Of a stretch of DNA of 37,277 nt, positions 24,985-34,044 are shown piece by piece. Location of the stretch: the NCBI GenBank assembly GCA_035533075.1, contig DATLUO010000060.1:1-37277 (forward strand), in the 5' to 3' direction. The stretch's first letter is position 1. The number at the start of each line of letters is the position of its first letter. Under the pieces are notes generated by a model. The model saw only the letters and a program-made list of their open reading frames with translations, made no database searches and was not told the origin of the DNA. This DNA comes from Pirellulales bacterium (GTDB lineage: Bacteria > Planctomycetota > Planctomycetia > Pirellulales > JAICIG01). Both the position numbers and the translations under genes were made by a program.

Positions 24985-27942
24985 ATGCTACAGAACATGC
25001 AACGTCCCGGCCGCCACTACCTTGCGCACGCTTGTCTTGGGTGCGTCGTCGCCTTGTCGTCGACGGCGTCGGCAGCCACCACCCGCTGCCTTGCGATTGT
25101 GTGTGCGATCAGCGTTGGGTTGCTGATTTTCGCCACGGGTCTTTGGGCCGCGGCAGACGAGGCAGCAACGGCCGAACAACTCTTTGCCCGAAAAGTCTAT
25201 CCAGTTTTGCGGTCCCGCTGCTTCGGCTGTCATGGCGACGACGCCGACGATATCAGCGGCGACCTGGACTTGCGCACGCGCGAAGCCGCCCTCAAAGGCG
25301 GCGCCAGCGGTCAGCCCGCGTTCACGGCCGGCGATCCCGACGCCAGCCCGCTCTATGTCGCCGTCAGCCGTCGGAACGCCGAGCTGGCGATGCCGCCCAA
25401 GGACAACGACAAGCTCTCTCCGGACGAGATCGGGGCGATTCGACAATGGATTACCGGCGGCGCGCCTTGGCCCGCGCCGGCACGGCGAGCGGAGTTGAAC
25501 AAGGACCGCGGCTGGAACGACGATGCCGGCGTATCGGTCCCCACCAGCGGCGGCCTTTCGCCCGAATGGACGGACCGCAAGTACAACCCGGCCGGCTTGT
25601 GGGCCTATCAGCCGGTGAAAAAAAACCCGCCTCCGAAGGCGCAAGAACCCAACATCGACAAGAACGAAATCGATGCCTTCATCGACGCGGGCCTGGCGTC
25701 GCTCGGCCTGCTGCCCGCCCCGCCTGCCGCCCGCCGCACGCTCATCCGCCGCGCCAGCTTCGATCTGCTCGGCTTGCCGCCGACGCCGGAGGAAGTCGAA
25801 GCCTTCCTTGGCGACACGGACGAAGATGCGCCGGCTTTCGCCAAGGTCGTCGAGCGGCTGTTGGCCTCGCCGCACTATGGAGAGCAGATGGCCCGGCACT
25901 GGCTTGATGTGGTGCGCTATGCAGACTCTTCAGGCTTCGCCAACGACTATGAGCGCGGCAACGCCTGGCGGTTCCGTGATTACGCCGTCCGGGCATTCAA
26001 CGTCGACAAACCCTACGATCAGTTCGTCAGCGAGCAACTTGCCGGCGATGAGATCGACCCTGACAACCCGGAACTGCTGGTGGCCGTCGGCTTTCTGCGC
26101 ATGGGCCCTTGGGAGCTGACGGCGATGGAAGTTCCCAAAGTGGCGCGCCAGCGGTTTCTTGACGACGTGACCAACAACGTGGGAGAGACGTTCTTGGCCC
26201 ACTCGCTCCAGTGTGCCCGGTGTCACGATCACAAGTTCGATCCGGTTCCCACGCGCGATTACTATGGCGTTCAGGCATGCTTTGCCACGACGCAGATGGC
26301 CGAGCGGCCCGCCGCGTTTCTCCCGCGGGAAAACACGATCGACGGCTTTCAGGATCAGGTCTATCTCGAACGCCGTAAGCAACGATACGAGGAACAGCTT
26401 GCCGAACTTGATCGGAAGTCGATCGAAGCGGCACGGCGGTGGCTGCTCGACAATCATCTGGACCCGGCCGAGTTCGAGCAAGCCCTGACGCAAAAATCGT
26501 CCCCCGCGCGCCCGGGTGGCGTCGCTCGCCGCGAGTATGAACAGGCGCGGTCGAGGATGATCAAGCGCGGCGTGCCGGAAGAGCGGATACCGCCGCGATT
26601 CGCCGGTCTTGCGCCGGAAGAGCTCGGCCGCGATCGTATCTCCCGCAAGGGGCTCGAACGTCTCGCCTGGGAACTCGATCGCTATCGGCCGTTCGCCTTC
26701 TCGGTTTATGACGGACCGACGCCCAACGTGTCGTCCATCACCGCTCCGCGGCGCTTACCCGGCGATCGCCAGCCGCCGGGCGAAATCGAGCAGACCTGCA
26801 TTCTGGCCGGCGGCGATCCGTTTTCACCGACGGTGCCGGTAGTCCCCGGCGTGTTGAGCGTCGTAACCACGGTTCCCGATGCGACGATTCCCGAGAGCCT
26901 TGCTGGTCGCCGCCGCGCATTGGCCCGCTGGATTGTCGACCGGCGAAATCCGTTGACCAGCCGCGTGATTGCGAACCGCGTGTGGCAATGGCACTTTGGC
27001 CGCGGGCTCGCCGCCAACCCTAATAATTTCGGCGCGACCGGCAAGCCGCCGACCCATGCCGAGCTGCTCGACTGGCTGGCGGCCACGCTGGTCGAACGCG
27101 GCTGGTCTCTGAAGGATCTGCACCGCACGATCATGGCTTCGGCGGCCTACCGCCGCTCGTGCGAGCACCCCGATCGCCGCACTGTGGACGAACGCGGTCC
27201 GGCGGATGCGAGTTACGCGGTGTTCCTGCCGCGGCGGCTCACTGCCGAAGAGCTGCGCGACGGCATGCTCCGTGTCTCAGGCGAGCTCAATCCCGTCTTG
27301 GGCGGCGTGCCGGTGCGCCCGGAGATCAACCTGGAAGCCGCCTTGCAGCCGCGGCAAGTCATGGGTGCGCTGGCCGCGGCCTGGACGCCCAGCCCTTCGC
27401 CGCAAGACCGTCATCGCCGCTCGATTTATGCTTTGAAGCTGCGCGGCCTCCGCGACCCGTTCTACGAGGTCTTCAATGAGCCGAATCCCGACTTGTCGTG
27501 CGAGCGGCGCGAAGCGGCGACCGTCGTTCCCCAGGTCTTCAGCTTGTTCAACAGCCAAGCGAGTTACGATCGGGCTGCCGCCCTGGCGTCGCTGGTGCTC
27601 AAAGGCGGCTGCGACGACGAAGCCGCGGTGCAAGCGGTTTATCGCCGCGCCTTCGGCCGCCCGGCCACGCCGGATGAGGCGGCCGTGGCAATGGCGCATT
27701 GGCGGCGGATGACGGTCCGCCACGAGAAGCTTGTGTTGCCCAAACCGGCCTGGCCGCGGGAGGTCGTCCGCGAAACCGTGGAAGAGAACACCGGCACGAA
27801 GTTCAACTTCGTTGAGCCACTCGACGAATACGCCGACTTCACGCCGGACCTGCAACTCACCGGCGCCGACGCTCGCACCCGCGGGTTCGCGGAGGTGTGC
27901 CTCGTGATCTTCAACTCCAACGAGTTCGTCTATGTCTACTGA
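24985..27942 (+). CDS. PSCyt1-DUF1549-DUF1553 (PSD1) secreted cytochrome-type protein
   Basis: This 985-residue protein belongs to a large family almost exclusive to planctomycetes and relatives. A long N-terminal leader with two hydrophobic stretches (about 16-55) precedes a PSCyt1 heme domain with CFGCH (79-83). The DUF1549 (PSCyt2) domain starts near residue 225 (DAFIDAGLASLGL, RRASFDLLGLPPTPEEV) and contains a second CxxCH (CARCHDHKFDP, about 410). DUF1553 (PSD1) covers the last 350 residues (LARWIVDRRNPLTSRVIANRVWQWHFG, then FNEPNPDLSCERREAATVVPQ). It overlaps the DUF1501 gene by 11 bases, the usual pairing. The family is thought to serve periplasmic or cell-surface catabolism of complex substrates; the reaction is unknown. 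ATG 24997 is an alternative start. Confidence 0.92.
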   Translation: MLQNMQRPGRHYLAHACLGCVVALSSTASAATTRCLAIVCAISVGLLIFATGLWAAADEAATAEQLFARKVYPVLRSRCFGCHGDDADDISGDLDLRTREAALKGGASGQPAFTAGDPDASPLYVAVSRRNAELAMPPKDNDKLSPDEIGAIRQWITGGAPWPAPARRAELNKDRGWNDDAGVSVPTSGGLSPEWTDRKYNPAGLWAYQPVKKNPPPKAQEPNIDKNEIDAFIDAGLASLGLLPAPPAARRTLIRRASFDLLGLPPTPEEVEAFLGDTDEDAPAFAKVVERLLASPHYGEQMARHWLDVVRYADSSGFANDYERGNAWRFRDYAVRAFNVDKPYDQFVSEQLAGDEIDPDNPELLVAVGFLRMGPWELTAMEVPKVARQRFLDDVTNNVGETFLAHSLQCARCHDHKFDPVPTRDYYGVQACFATTQMAERPAAFLPRENTIDGFQDQVYLERRKQRYEEQLAELDRKSIEAARRWLLDNHLDPAEFEQALTQKSSPARPGGVARREYEQARSRMIKRGVPEERIPPRFAGLAPEELGRDRISRKGLERLAWELDRYRPFAFSVYDGPTPNVSSITAPRRLPGDRQPPGEIEQTCILAGGDPFSPTVPVVPGVLSVVTTVPDATIPESLAGRRRALARWIVDRRNPLTSRVIANRVWQWHFGRGLAANPNNFGATGKPPTHAELLDWLAATLVERGWSLKDLHRTIMASAAYRRSCEHPDRRTVDERGPADASYAVFLPRRLTAEELRDGMLRVSGELNPVLGGVPVRPEINLEAALQPRQVMGALAAAWTPSPSPQDRHRRSIYALKLRGLRDPFYEVFNEPNPDLSCERREAATVVPQVFSLFNSQASYDRAAALASLVLKGGCDDEAAVQAVYRRAFGRPATPDEAAVAMAHWRRMTVRHEKLVLPKPAWPREVVRETVEENTGTKFNFVEPLDEYADFTPDLQLTGADARTRGFAEVCLVIFNSNEFVYVY

Positions 27943-29380
27943 GCGTGACCTCTCGATGCCCGACGCAGCGGGTCGCTCGCTCGACCGCCGCGCGTTTTTC
28001 TTCGGCGCCGGAAGCTCGATGGCCGGAGTTGCCTTGGCGGCGCTCGTGGCCGACGAAACGACGGCGCTTGCCGCGGAGCCGGCGGTTTCGCAGTTGACAG
28101 CCAGGCCGCCGCACTTCGCCGCCAAGGCCAAACGCTGTATCTTCCTCACGATGGAGGGTGGCCCGAGTCACGTTGACACCTTCGATCCAAAACCCGCGCT
28201 CGCTCGCCTTCACTTGAAGGAGTTCGTGCGCGAGGGCCGGATGAAGTCGGCCATGGAAAGCGGCAAACGCTACTACGTGCAAAGCCCGTTCGCGTTCCGC
28301 AAAGTCGGACAGTCGGGCGCCGACATGGCCGAAAACTGGGAACATCTTGCCCGCTGCGCCGACGACTTATGCTTCTTTCGCGGCTGCCAGGTCGATTCGG
28401 TGAATCATCCGTCGGCCTTGTATCAGATGAACACCGGCAACCGCTTCGGCGGCGATCCGGCGATCGGCGCCTGGGTGACCTATGGCCTCGGTTCGTTCAA
28501 TGCCAACCTGCCGGGGTTTATCGTGCTGCCCGAAGTCACGTATCCCCAGGGCGGCGCGGCGAACTGGAGCAACGGCTTTCTGCCGGCGGCCTATCAGGGC
28601 ACGCCGCTACGCGCCAAGGGTTCGCCCATACTCGACCTCAACCCTCCGCCGGGCATCACGCCGGAACACCAGCGGGCGAACCTCGACTTTTTGGCCCAGT
28701 TGAATCGCGCGCATCACGAGCGGCACGCCTGGCACGATGAGCTGTCCGCCCGGATCGACAACTACGAACTGGCCTTCCGCATGCAAGCGCAGACGCCGGG
28801 GCTGCTCGATTTGGGCGGCGAAGATGAGGAAACTTTGACGATGTACGGCATCGGCCGCGGACCGACCGACGCCTTTGGCCGCAAGTGTCTATTGGCCCGG
28901 CGTCTGATCGAACAGGGCGTGCGGTTCGTGCAGCTTTATCACGGCTCTTGGGACTCGCACGACTTTATCGAACGGGCCCACGGCAACCTGGTGCGCCAGG
29001 TTGATCGACCGATCATGGCCTTGCTTATCGATCTGCGCCGCCGAGGTCTGCTGGAGGAAACGCTGGTGGTTTGGTGCGGCGAGTTCGGCCGCACTCCCGA
29101 CAACGGCGTTCGTGGCGGCACGGCCTACGGCCGCGACCACAACCCGAAAGCGATGACCATCTGGCTGGCGGGCGGCGGAGTGAATGCCGGGCACACCATC
29201 GGCGCCACCGACGAGACGGGCGCCGAGGCGGTCGAGTGCGTGCATCACGTGCGCGACCTGCACGTGACCTTGTTGCGGCTGTTGGGGCTCGACGACAACA
29301 AGCTGACTTACTATCACAGCGGCCGGTTCAAGCAGCTTTCACAATTCGGCGGCCAGCCGATCAAGGAATTGATGGGCTGA
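27932..29380 (+). CDS. DUF1501 protein with Tat signal
   Basis: This 482-residue protein is the regular partner of DUF1549/DUF1553 proteins. Its N-terminus has a twin-arginine motif (DRRAFFFGAGSSMAG, residues about 19-33) followed by a hydrophobic Ala-rich stretch, so export in folded form by the Tat pathway is expected. The family resembles the alkaline phosphatase and sulfatase superfamily. Visible family blocks are CIFLTMEGGPSHVDTFDPKP, FRGCQVDSVNHPSALYQMNTG, LYHGSWDSHDF, VVWCGEFGRTPDN, GRDHNP and a late HVRDLHVTLLRLLGLD. The GGPSHVDTFD and GEFGRTP segments are likely metal-site regions. The start overlaps the preceding stop by 11 bases, which implies translational coupling. The substrate is unknown. 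Confidence 0.92.
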   Translation: MSTERDLSMPDAAGRSLDRRAFFFGAGSSMAGVALAALVADETTALAAEPAVSQLTARPPHFAAKAKRCIFLTMEGGPSHVDTFDPKPALARLHLKEFVREGRMKSAMESGKRYYVQSPFAFRKVGQSGADMAENWEHLARCADDLCFFRGCQVDSVNHPSALYQMNTGNRFGGDPAIGAWVTYGLGSFNANLPGFIVLPEVTYPQGGAANWSNGFLPAAYQGTPLRAKGSPILDLNPPPGITPEHQRANLDFLAQLNRAHHERHAWHDELSARIDNYELAFRMQAQTPGLLDLGGEDEETLTMYGIGRGPTDAFGRKCLLARRLIEQGVRFVQLYHGSWDSHDFIERAHGNLVRQVDRPIMALLIDLRRRGLLEETLVVWCGEFGRTPDNGVRGGTAYGRDHNPKAMTIWLAGGGVNAGHTIGATDETGAEAVECVHHVRDLHVTLLRLLGLDDNKLTYYHSGRFKQLSQFGGQPIKELMG

Positions 29381-29384
29381 CGCC

Positions 29385-29905
29385 CTATGCGTTCTCGGGA
29401 AACTCGAAGTTGAGCAGGGCCGAGACCACTTTGCCGGCCCAACGATAAACGTTGTTGCTGGCCACCGCCGCCCGCATCCGCTGCATCCGCTTGCGACGAT
29501 CGGGCTCGGCCATCGTGCAGGCCTGGTGGATCGCCGACGCCATCCCGTCCACGTCGTAGGGGTTCACCAGCAAGGCGTCGGTGAACTCGCGGGCCGTGCC
29601 CGTGAACTGGCTGAGGATCAACACGCCGTCTTCGTCGAGCCGGCTGGCCGCGAGTCACCTCGGAGCGCTCCTGATCGACGCGGGCTTCGATGGCCCGGTC
29701 GACCGTGTCAGTGCAGCGGATTGAACTCGGGGCGCGTGAAGGTGACGTGGCACAGCGGCCAGAGACCCTCGTTCGACAGACCGTAGCAATAGCCTTCTTC
29801 CTGTTCTTTGCTGAGCCAGACGCGCCGCAACGTGTAGCTCGGATTTTCAGGCGGAACGCGGACGTGGTCGCGCTCTGGCTGGAGGAGAGAAGCATGGTGG
29901 CCGGA
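29385..29905 (-). pseudogene. otsA: Trehalose-6-phosphate synthase (OtsA) remnant with internal deletion
   Basis: Two pieces of a GT20 trehalose-6-phosphate synthase lie in order on the minus strand. The first (29708-29905) encodes PPENPSYTLRRVWLSKEQEE followed by GYCYGLSNEGLWPLCHVTF, an N-terminal region of the enzyme, and then stops. The second (29385-about 29650) encodes GVLILSQFTGTAREFTDALL and VNPYDVDGMASAIHQACTM, the C-terminal donor-binding end. The roughly 250 residues normally between them, with much of the active site, are absent. The first piece also lacks an in-frame start. The gene is dead or a residue of a larger deletion. It sits between the DUF1501 gene and fhcC. Confidence 0.8.
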
Positions 29906-29927
29906 TTATAGCACAATCTTCCGCTCT

Positions 29928-30755
29928 TTACAGGCGGACCAACACTTCGCCGCGGCCGGCCGCCAGCAGGTCGCCGTGATAAAGCAGGTAGTCGGCGGCC
30001 AGTAGCTCCTCGGCCACCGGAAACCCCAGCCGCCGCAGATGGAGCAAGTACATCCGCACGTAGAGCGGCCGGCAGCGGCCCGCCGGCTTGAAGGTGGGCA
30101 ACAACACCGGCTTGTCGCCGAACAGCAGCACCGCGCCGCGGCGCATGCCGGCCGCGGCACGCGCCCCGCACGCGCCGAACGCCAGCAGGCTGCCGGCAAT
30201 CATGTTCGCCGCGGGAGCATCGCCGATCGAGCCGCCGACGGCGATCAAACCGCGCCGCATGCTGTGGCCGACTTCGTCGCCCGCGTCGCCGCCGACCAGG
30301 ATGGTTCCCTTGGTCATGCCCCGCGCGCCGCCGCGATAGGCCGCGCCGACCAGGTGCCCGGCGCGGCCGCGCACGTCGATCAGCCCGCCGTGCATCTCGC
30401 CGCCGAGCCAGTCGCCGGCGTCGCCCGACACGTGGATCTCTCCTCCCGACATCTCACTTCCCACGTGCCGGCCGGCGGGACCCGCCACGTGGATGGCCCC
30501 CGCGCTCATCTTGGCGCCGATCCAGTGTACGCCGGCCAGGTTCCCCTGGAACTCGATCCGCAGATCGCTCGGGTCGCCCGACACGGCAAAGAACTCGCCC
30601 ACAGGCAATTGACGGTTGCCGTGAAACAGCGGCAGCTTTTCGATCTCGGCCAGCGACTTGTCGCGCACGGCGAAAGGCAGAAGCCCTTCGATCTCGACGG
30701 GCAGCGGCGTGGCGACGCGATACTTAAGCTGCAGGGCCAAAGGTCGTTTAACCAA
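29928..30755 (-). CDS. fhcC: FhcC, formyltransferase/hydrolase complex subunit C (FmdC/FwdC-like)
   Basis: This 275-residue protein matches subunit C of the formyltransferase/hydrolase complex, which handles one-carbon units on tetrahydromethanopterin-type cofactors in methylotrophs and planctomycetes. It is homologous to FwdC of archaea and to the GXGXG domain of glutamate synthase. The N-terminus has SLAEIEKLPLFHGNRQLPVG. The body is a beta-helix of repeated Gly-rich turns (GAIHVAGPAGRHVG, GEIHVSGDAGDWLG, GLIDVRGRAGHLVG, GTILVGGDAGDEVG). The start is TTG 30755, overlapping the preceding stop by 8 bases, which suggests coupling. Subunits A, B and D and other C1-pathway genes are not in the window, so this subunit is encoded apart from them. 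Confidence 0.85.
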   Translation of the reverse strand: MVKRPLALQLKYRVATPLPVEIEGLLPFAVRDKSLAEIEKLPLFHGNRQLPVGEFFAVSGDPSDLRIEFQGNLAGVHWIGAKMSAGAIHVAGPAGRHVGSEMSGGEIHVSGDAGDWLGGEMHGGLIDVRGRAGHLVGAAYRGGARGMTKGTILVGGDAGDEVGHSMRRGLIAVGGSIGDAPAANMIAGSLLAFGACGARAAAGMRRGAVLLFGDKPVLLPTFKPAGRCRPLYVRMYLLHLRRLGFPVAEELLAADYLLYHGDLLAAGRGEVLVRL

Positions 30756-31050
30756 TCCGAATATGCTCGACCTGGTGCTTGGCCATCCATTCGAGCCAGC
30801 CCTCCAGCTCTTCGCTCAACTCGACTTCCGTGCGGCTGGCGCTATCGAGCGGCGACACGACGAGGATCGCGCCCTCATCGAGCCAAGTGCGGGTCTGGTC
30901 GAGCGCGACCCAGTATTCGCCCGCCGCCAGTTCCGGCACGCCGGCGGCACCGGGCACGCTCATGAAATAGGCGATTTCGTGCCGGAAGCGGTCCGACATG
31001 GGATACGCGGGCAGGTCGGAACGGCCCACGGCATGGACAAGGGTTGGCAT
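30748..31050 (-). CDS. Small acidic protein coupled to fhcC
   Basis: This protein of about 100 residues lies just upstream of fhcC and overlaps it by 8 bases. It has no signal peptide. Visible features are RFRHEIAYFMSVPGAAGVPE, GEYWVALDQTRTWLDEGAIL and a C-terminal acidic amphipathic helix (ELSEELEGWLEWMAKHQVEH). I do not recognise the family. The tight coupling suggests a role with FhcC or in the same pathway, but only by position. I prefer ATG 31050, eight bases after an AGG; a GTG at 31056 would add two residues. Confidence 0.7.
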   Translation of the reverse strand: MPTLVHAVGRSDLPAYPMSDRFRHEIAYFMSVPGAAGVPELAAGEYWVALDQTRTWLDEGAILVVSPLDSASRTEVELSEELEGWLEWMAKHQVEHIRIG

Positions 31051-31191
31051 GGCCACAGCCTAGCACACGGCCGGCGCGCGGCCAAATCGCTTGGGCTTGG
31101 TCAGGATGAGCGTAGGGTGGAAACGGTGCGTCGGGCGTTTCGGTTGCTCAAAACACAACAGTAATTCAACGAGGCATGAAGCGATGGTCGT

Positions 31192-31743
31192 TCACCTGCT
31201 TGCTGTTGGCAGTTTGTTCCGGGTGCCAGTGGCGTGGAAACGAGCGACCATCGCGATCACCAGGAATGGCCAACAGAACCAAGGCCACAGCGATCGCCAC
31301 GTGGGAAGTGAGTCGGCGGCTTCCAGCTCAAAGTGAACGCGGAGGTCGTCGTCAGGTGTGTGGATGACGATGGTAAACTGCCACGCGCCTGCATCGGGCA
31401 ATTCGAATTCGGCGGCTTGAAAGAGCTTGTTGGTGGCGGCGTCAGGCGTTGCCTCGTACCTCGCGGGCGCGAGGGAGCCGTCGCGGGGCGCTACTTCGAT
31501 CTCAATCGCGTCGTCGAGCACCGGTTCGCCCGTGTCGGCATCCTGGATGAAGACGCTGATGTCGATGGGGCCGGCCGCCAACGGCGTGGGACTGCTGAAG
31601 ACCGTGACCTGGCGGTTGCCATGCCGCTGGGATGCGCAGACCGCCCCCGCGTCGGCGCGGGCAACGGCGGGCGGCATCGCCAACAACAGGACCGTGCAAC
31701 TCAAGGCGCTAAAGCGGGTGGCAATCAGCAGGCTCCCGACCAT
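31192..31743 (-). CDS. Membrane-anchored small protein downstream of cytochrome oxidase subunit I
   Basis: This 183-residue protein has an N-terminal signal peptide or anchor (about 5-30). A beta-rich domain follows (VTVFSSPTPLAAGPIDISVF, DADTGEPVLDDAIEIEVAP, GAWQFTIVIHTPDDDLRVHF), with a C-terminal membrane helix (about 152-170, WPWFCWPFLVIAMVA). The domain layout, with a PIDISVFIQDADTG-type strand and a later GAWQF, resembles YtkA/FixH-like proteins linked to copper and oxidase assembly; I regard this as tentative. It begins four bases after the stop of the oxidase gene, so the two are an operon. A role in oxidase assembly or copper handling is the most natural guess. Confidence 0.65.
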   Translation of the reverse strand: MVGSLLIATRFSALSCTVLLLAMPPAVARADAGAVCASQRHGNRQVTVFSSPTPLAAGPIDISVFIQDADTGEPVLDDAIEIEVAPRDGSLAPARYEATPDAATNKLFQAAEFELPDAGAWQFTIVIHTPDDDLRVHFELEAADSLPTWRSLWPWFCWPFLVIAMVARFHATGTRNKLPTASR

Positions 31744-31747
31744 CAGG

Positions 31748-33415
31748 CTATATGTCCTCGTATTGCCAATCGGGATCGTCGGGGTGTTTGAGGTCCCACA
31801 GCGGTCGCCGGCTGTGGACCACAGGTATCTGCTCGAAGTTGTACGAGGGGGGCGGCGACGACGTCATCCACTCCAACGTCCAGGCGTCCCAGGGATCGTT
31901 GCCGGCGGGCCTGCCCCGCCGCAGCGATACCAGCACGTTGTAAATGAAGATGGCGTAACTCGGCGCTTGCACGAGGGCGCCGAGCGTCGTGAGCTGGTTC
32001 CAAAAGTCCCAGCCGCGATCGACGTCGTAGGTGTAAATTCGCCGCGGCATGCCCAGCATGCCCGAAACGTGCATCGGCCCGAAGGTGAGAAAAAAGCCAA
32101 TATAGAGCAGCCAGAAATGCCAGCGTGCCAGCCGCTCGCAGAGCATGCGGCCGGTGACCTTGGGATACCAGTAATAGAGTCCGGCAAACGTGCCGAACAA
32201 CGTGCCGCCGATCAGCACCCAATGGAAATGGCCGATCACGAAATAACTGTCCGAAAGCTGAAAGTCGAACGGCGCCGCGGCGAGCATGATGCCCGTCAGG
32301 CCGCCGATCAGGAACATCGAAAGAAAACCGAAGGCGAAGAGCATCGGCGACGCGAACCAGATGCGGCCGCCGTACATGGTGGCCAGCCAGTTGAAAAACT
32401 TGATGCCCGTGGGGATCGACACCAGCAGGCTGCTGGCGACGAAGAACAGATCGACCGTGCGGCTCATGCCGACGGCGAACATGTGGTGCGCCCACACGCC
32501 CAGACTGATGAAGGCGATCGCCGCGGTGGCCGCCGCCATGAACTCGTAGCCGAACAGCACCTTGCGTGAGAAGACCGGGATCACCTCCGACACCATGCCG
32601 AAGGCCGGCAAGATGAGGATGTAGACCTCCGGATGACCGAAGAACCAGAACATGTGCTGCCAAAGGAGGGCCGAGCCGCCGTTTTGCGTGTCGAAAAAGT
32701 GCGATCCGAGGTTGCGGTCGAAAAGCAGCATCACCAGGGCGGCGGTGAGCGGCGGAATGGCGAACAGAATCAGCACCGAGGTCCACAGCATCGTCCAGGT
32801 GAAGAAAGGCACTTTGCGCAGCGTCATGCCGGGCGCACGCATGCCGAGGATGGTGGCGATGAAGTTCACCGCCCCGGCCAGCGTGCCCGTCCCGCTCACA
32901 ATCAGGCCCAGCGCCCAGAGGTCGGTGGCCGCGCTGCGGGCGAAGGTCCGCCCGCTGAGCGGCGCGTAGGCGAACCAGCCGATGGCCGGCGCGCCGCCCG
33001 TGGCGTAGCTCGAATACACCAGCAGGCCGCCCAGCAGGCTGACCCAAAAGCCGAAGGCGTTCAGCCGCGGGAACGCCATGTCGCGGGCGCCGATCGCCAG
33101 CGGCACGAGGTAGTTGCCGATGCCGATCAGGATGGGCATGCCCATGAAAAAGACCATCGTGGTCCCGTGCATGGTGAAAAGCTGGTTGAACGCGTCGGGA
33201 CCGATAAAGTCGTACCGAGGAAAGAGCAACTGCCAACGCATGAGCAGGGCCTCGCAGCCTCCGATCATCAGAAACCCCAGGGCCATCGCGATGTACATCA
33301 GGCCGATTTTTTTGTGATCGACCGTCGTGACCAGCTCGTACAGCAGCGACGGCGCCGCGGACGGGCCGCTCGAAGCGTGCCTGGCGTTTGCGGTTTCGAT
33401 TTCGACGCTGGTCAT
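31748..33415 (-). CDS. ctaD: Cytochrome c oxidase subunit I
   Basis: This 555-residue protein is a heme-copper oxidase subunit I with about twelve membrane helices. It reduces oxygen to water and pumps protons in the inner membrane. Heme a ligands are His83 (TMHGTTM) and His398. The copper and heme a3 site has His261 with Tyr265 (GHPEVY), His310-His311 (AHHMF) and His396 (IGHFHW). Glu263 in HPEVY marks the A family. The motif usually written HDTY before the heme ligands reads SDSY here, so the His often ligating Mg/Mn is Ser. The start at 33415 has GAGG five bases upstream; the open frame extends farther without homology. No subunit II gene is present upstream, where it is usually found. Confidence 0.93.
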   Translation of the reverse strand: MTSVEIETANARHASSGPSAAPSLLYELVTTVDHKKIGLMYIAMALGFLMIGGCEALLMRWQLLFPRYDFIGPDAFNQLFTMHGTTMVFFMGMPILIGIGNYLVPLAIGARDMAFPRLNAFGFWVSLLGGLLVYSSYATGGAPAIGWFAYAPLSGRTFARSAATDLWALGLIVSGTGTLAGAVNFIATILGMRAPGMTLRKVPFFTWTMLWTSVLILFAIPPLTAALVMLLFDRNLGSHFFDTQNGGSALLWQHMFWFFGHPEVYILILPAFGMVSEVIPVFSRKVLFGYEFMAAATAAIAFISLGVWAHHMFAVGMSRTVDLFFVASSLLVSIPTGIKFFNWLATMYGGRIWFASPMLFAFGFLSMFLIGGLTGIMLAAAPFDFQLSDSYFVIGHFHWVLIGGTLFGTFAGLYYWYPKVTGRMLCERLARWHFWLLYIGFFLTFGPMHVSGMLGMPRRIYTYDVDRGWDFWNQLTTLGALVQAPSYAIFIYNVLVSLRRGRPAGNDPWDAWTLEWMTSSPPPSYNFEQIPVVHSRRPLWDLKHPDDPDWQYEDI

Positions 33416-33680
33416 CGGGGCCTCATCATGCGGCCGCGATCGCGAAATGCGGCTTGTCGTCGGCGTTTGCGCCGCGCACGACGCGGCATGCCCCGTTGCG
33501 CCCAGTTCGATTTGCGTGCATCCTGGCTCCCTTCGTGCCCGACTAAGGATCGCCTTTAGCACGTCATTGTGGGCATTCGGTCGGAGAATGCAAGCGCTTG
33601 ACGTGACCCCCTGGAAAACAGCATCCTTTCAGCATAGAATTAAAACTCTAAGCCGTTTCACGAAAAGAAGTTGCGAAGTC

Positions 33681-34022
33681 ATGTTTCCGATCGATTGCGT
33701 TTTCGATCGTCTGGCGGAAGGTGATAACATCGATGACATTTCCACTCGTTTCAATGTCAAACGCAGTGACATCAGTACCATCCTGCACGGCATTGCGCGT
33801 CTGCTTCGTTCTCCGCGCGGATTGAAGTCCGCGGAACCGACTCAGCAGGTTGAGGGCGACGCCACGAGGCAGGAGCGTTCAAGACAGCAGGAGATCGACG
33901 ACCTACGCGCTGAGCATCAAGAAGAATTCGATCGGATCGAGGAAATAATGCCAGAACTTGACGAGCTGCTCTCGCTCAGCGTGGAGCCGCCACGCGAACT
34001 GCTGGACGGACCTTCGTCGTAG
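33681..34022 (+). CDS. DUF433-like small HTH protein (antitoxin-like)
   Basis: This 113-residue protein has an N-terminal block FPIDCVFDRLAEGDNIDDIS with TRFNVKRSDIS. That resembles the helix-turn-helix half of DUF433 proteins (IPVxVVLDxLAxG.S.EEI followed by (L/V)xxEDI). The remainder is a charged helical segment (RQEIDDLRAEHQEEFDRIEE pattern), perhaps a partner-binding or coiled-coil tail. DUF433 proteins are common antitoxin-like partners in type II toxin-antitoxin pairs. A toxin-like ORF starts 22 bases downstream. An in-frame ATG at 33588 would add 31 residues without clear DUF433 N-terminal homology, so I chose 33681. Ribosome-binding support is weak for both. Confidence 0.55.
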   Translation: MFPIDCVFDRLAEGDNIDDISTRFNVKRSDISTILHGIARLLRSPRGLKSAEPTQQVEGDATRQERSRQQEIDDLRAEHQEEFDRIEEIMPELDELLSLSVEPPRELLDGPSS

Positions 34023-34044
34023 AAGTGGAGTCGGAGAACAAGGC

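Noticed and set aside
24432..24998. 188-codon minus-strand frame
   Set aside because: It is made of repeat copy A and flanking DNA; a similar peptide arises from copy B, which shows it is repeat translation.
31743..33236. 497-codon minus-strand frame within the oxidase gene
   Set aside because: It is an alternative frame of ctaD with Arg/His-rich composition and no family similarity.
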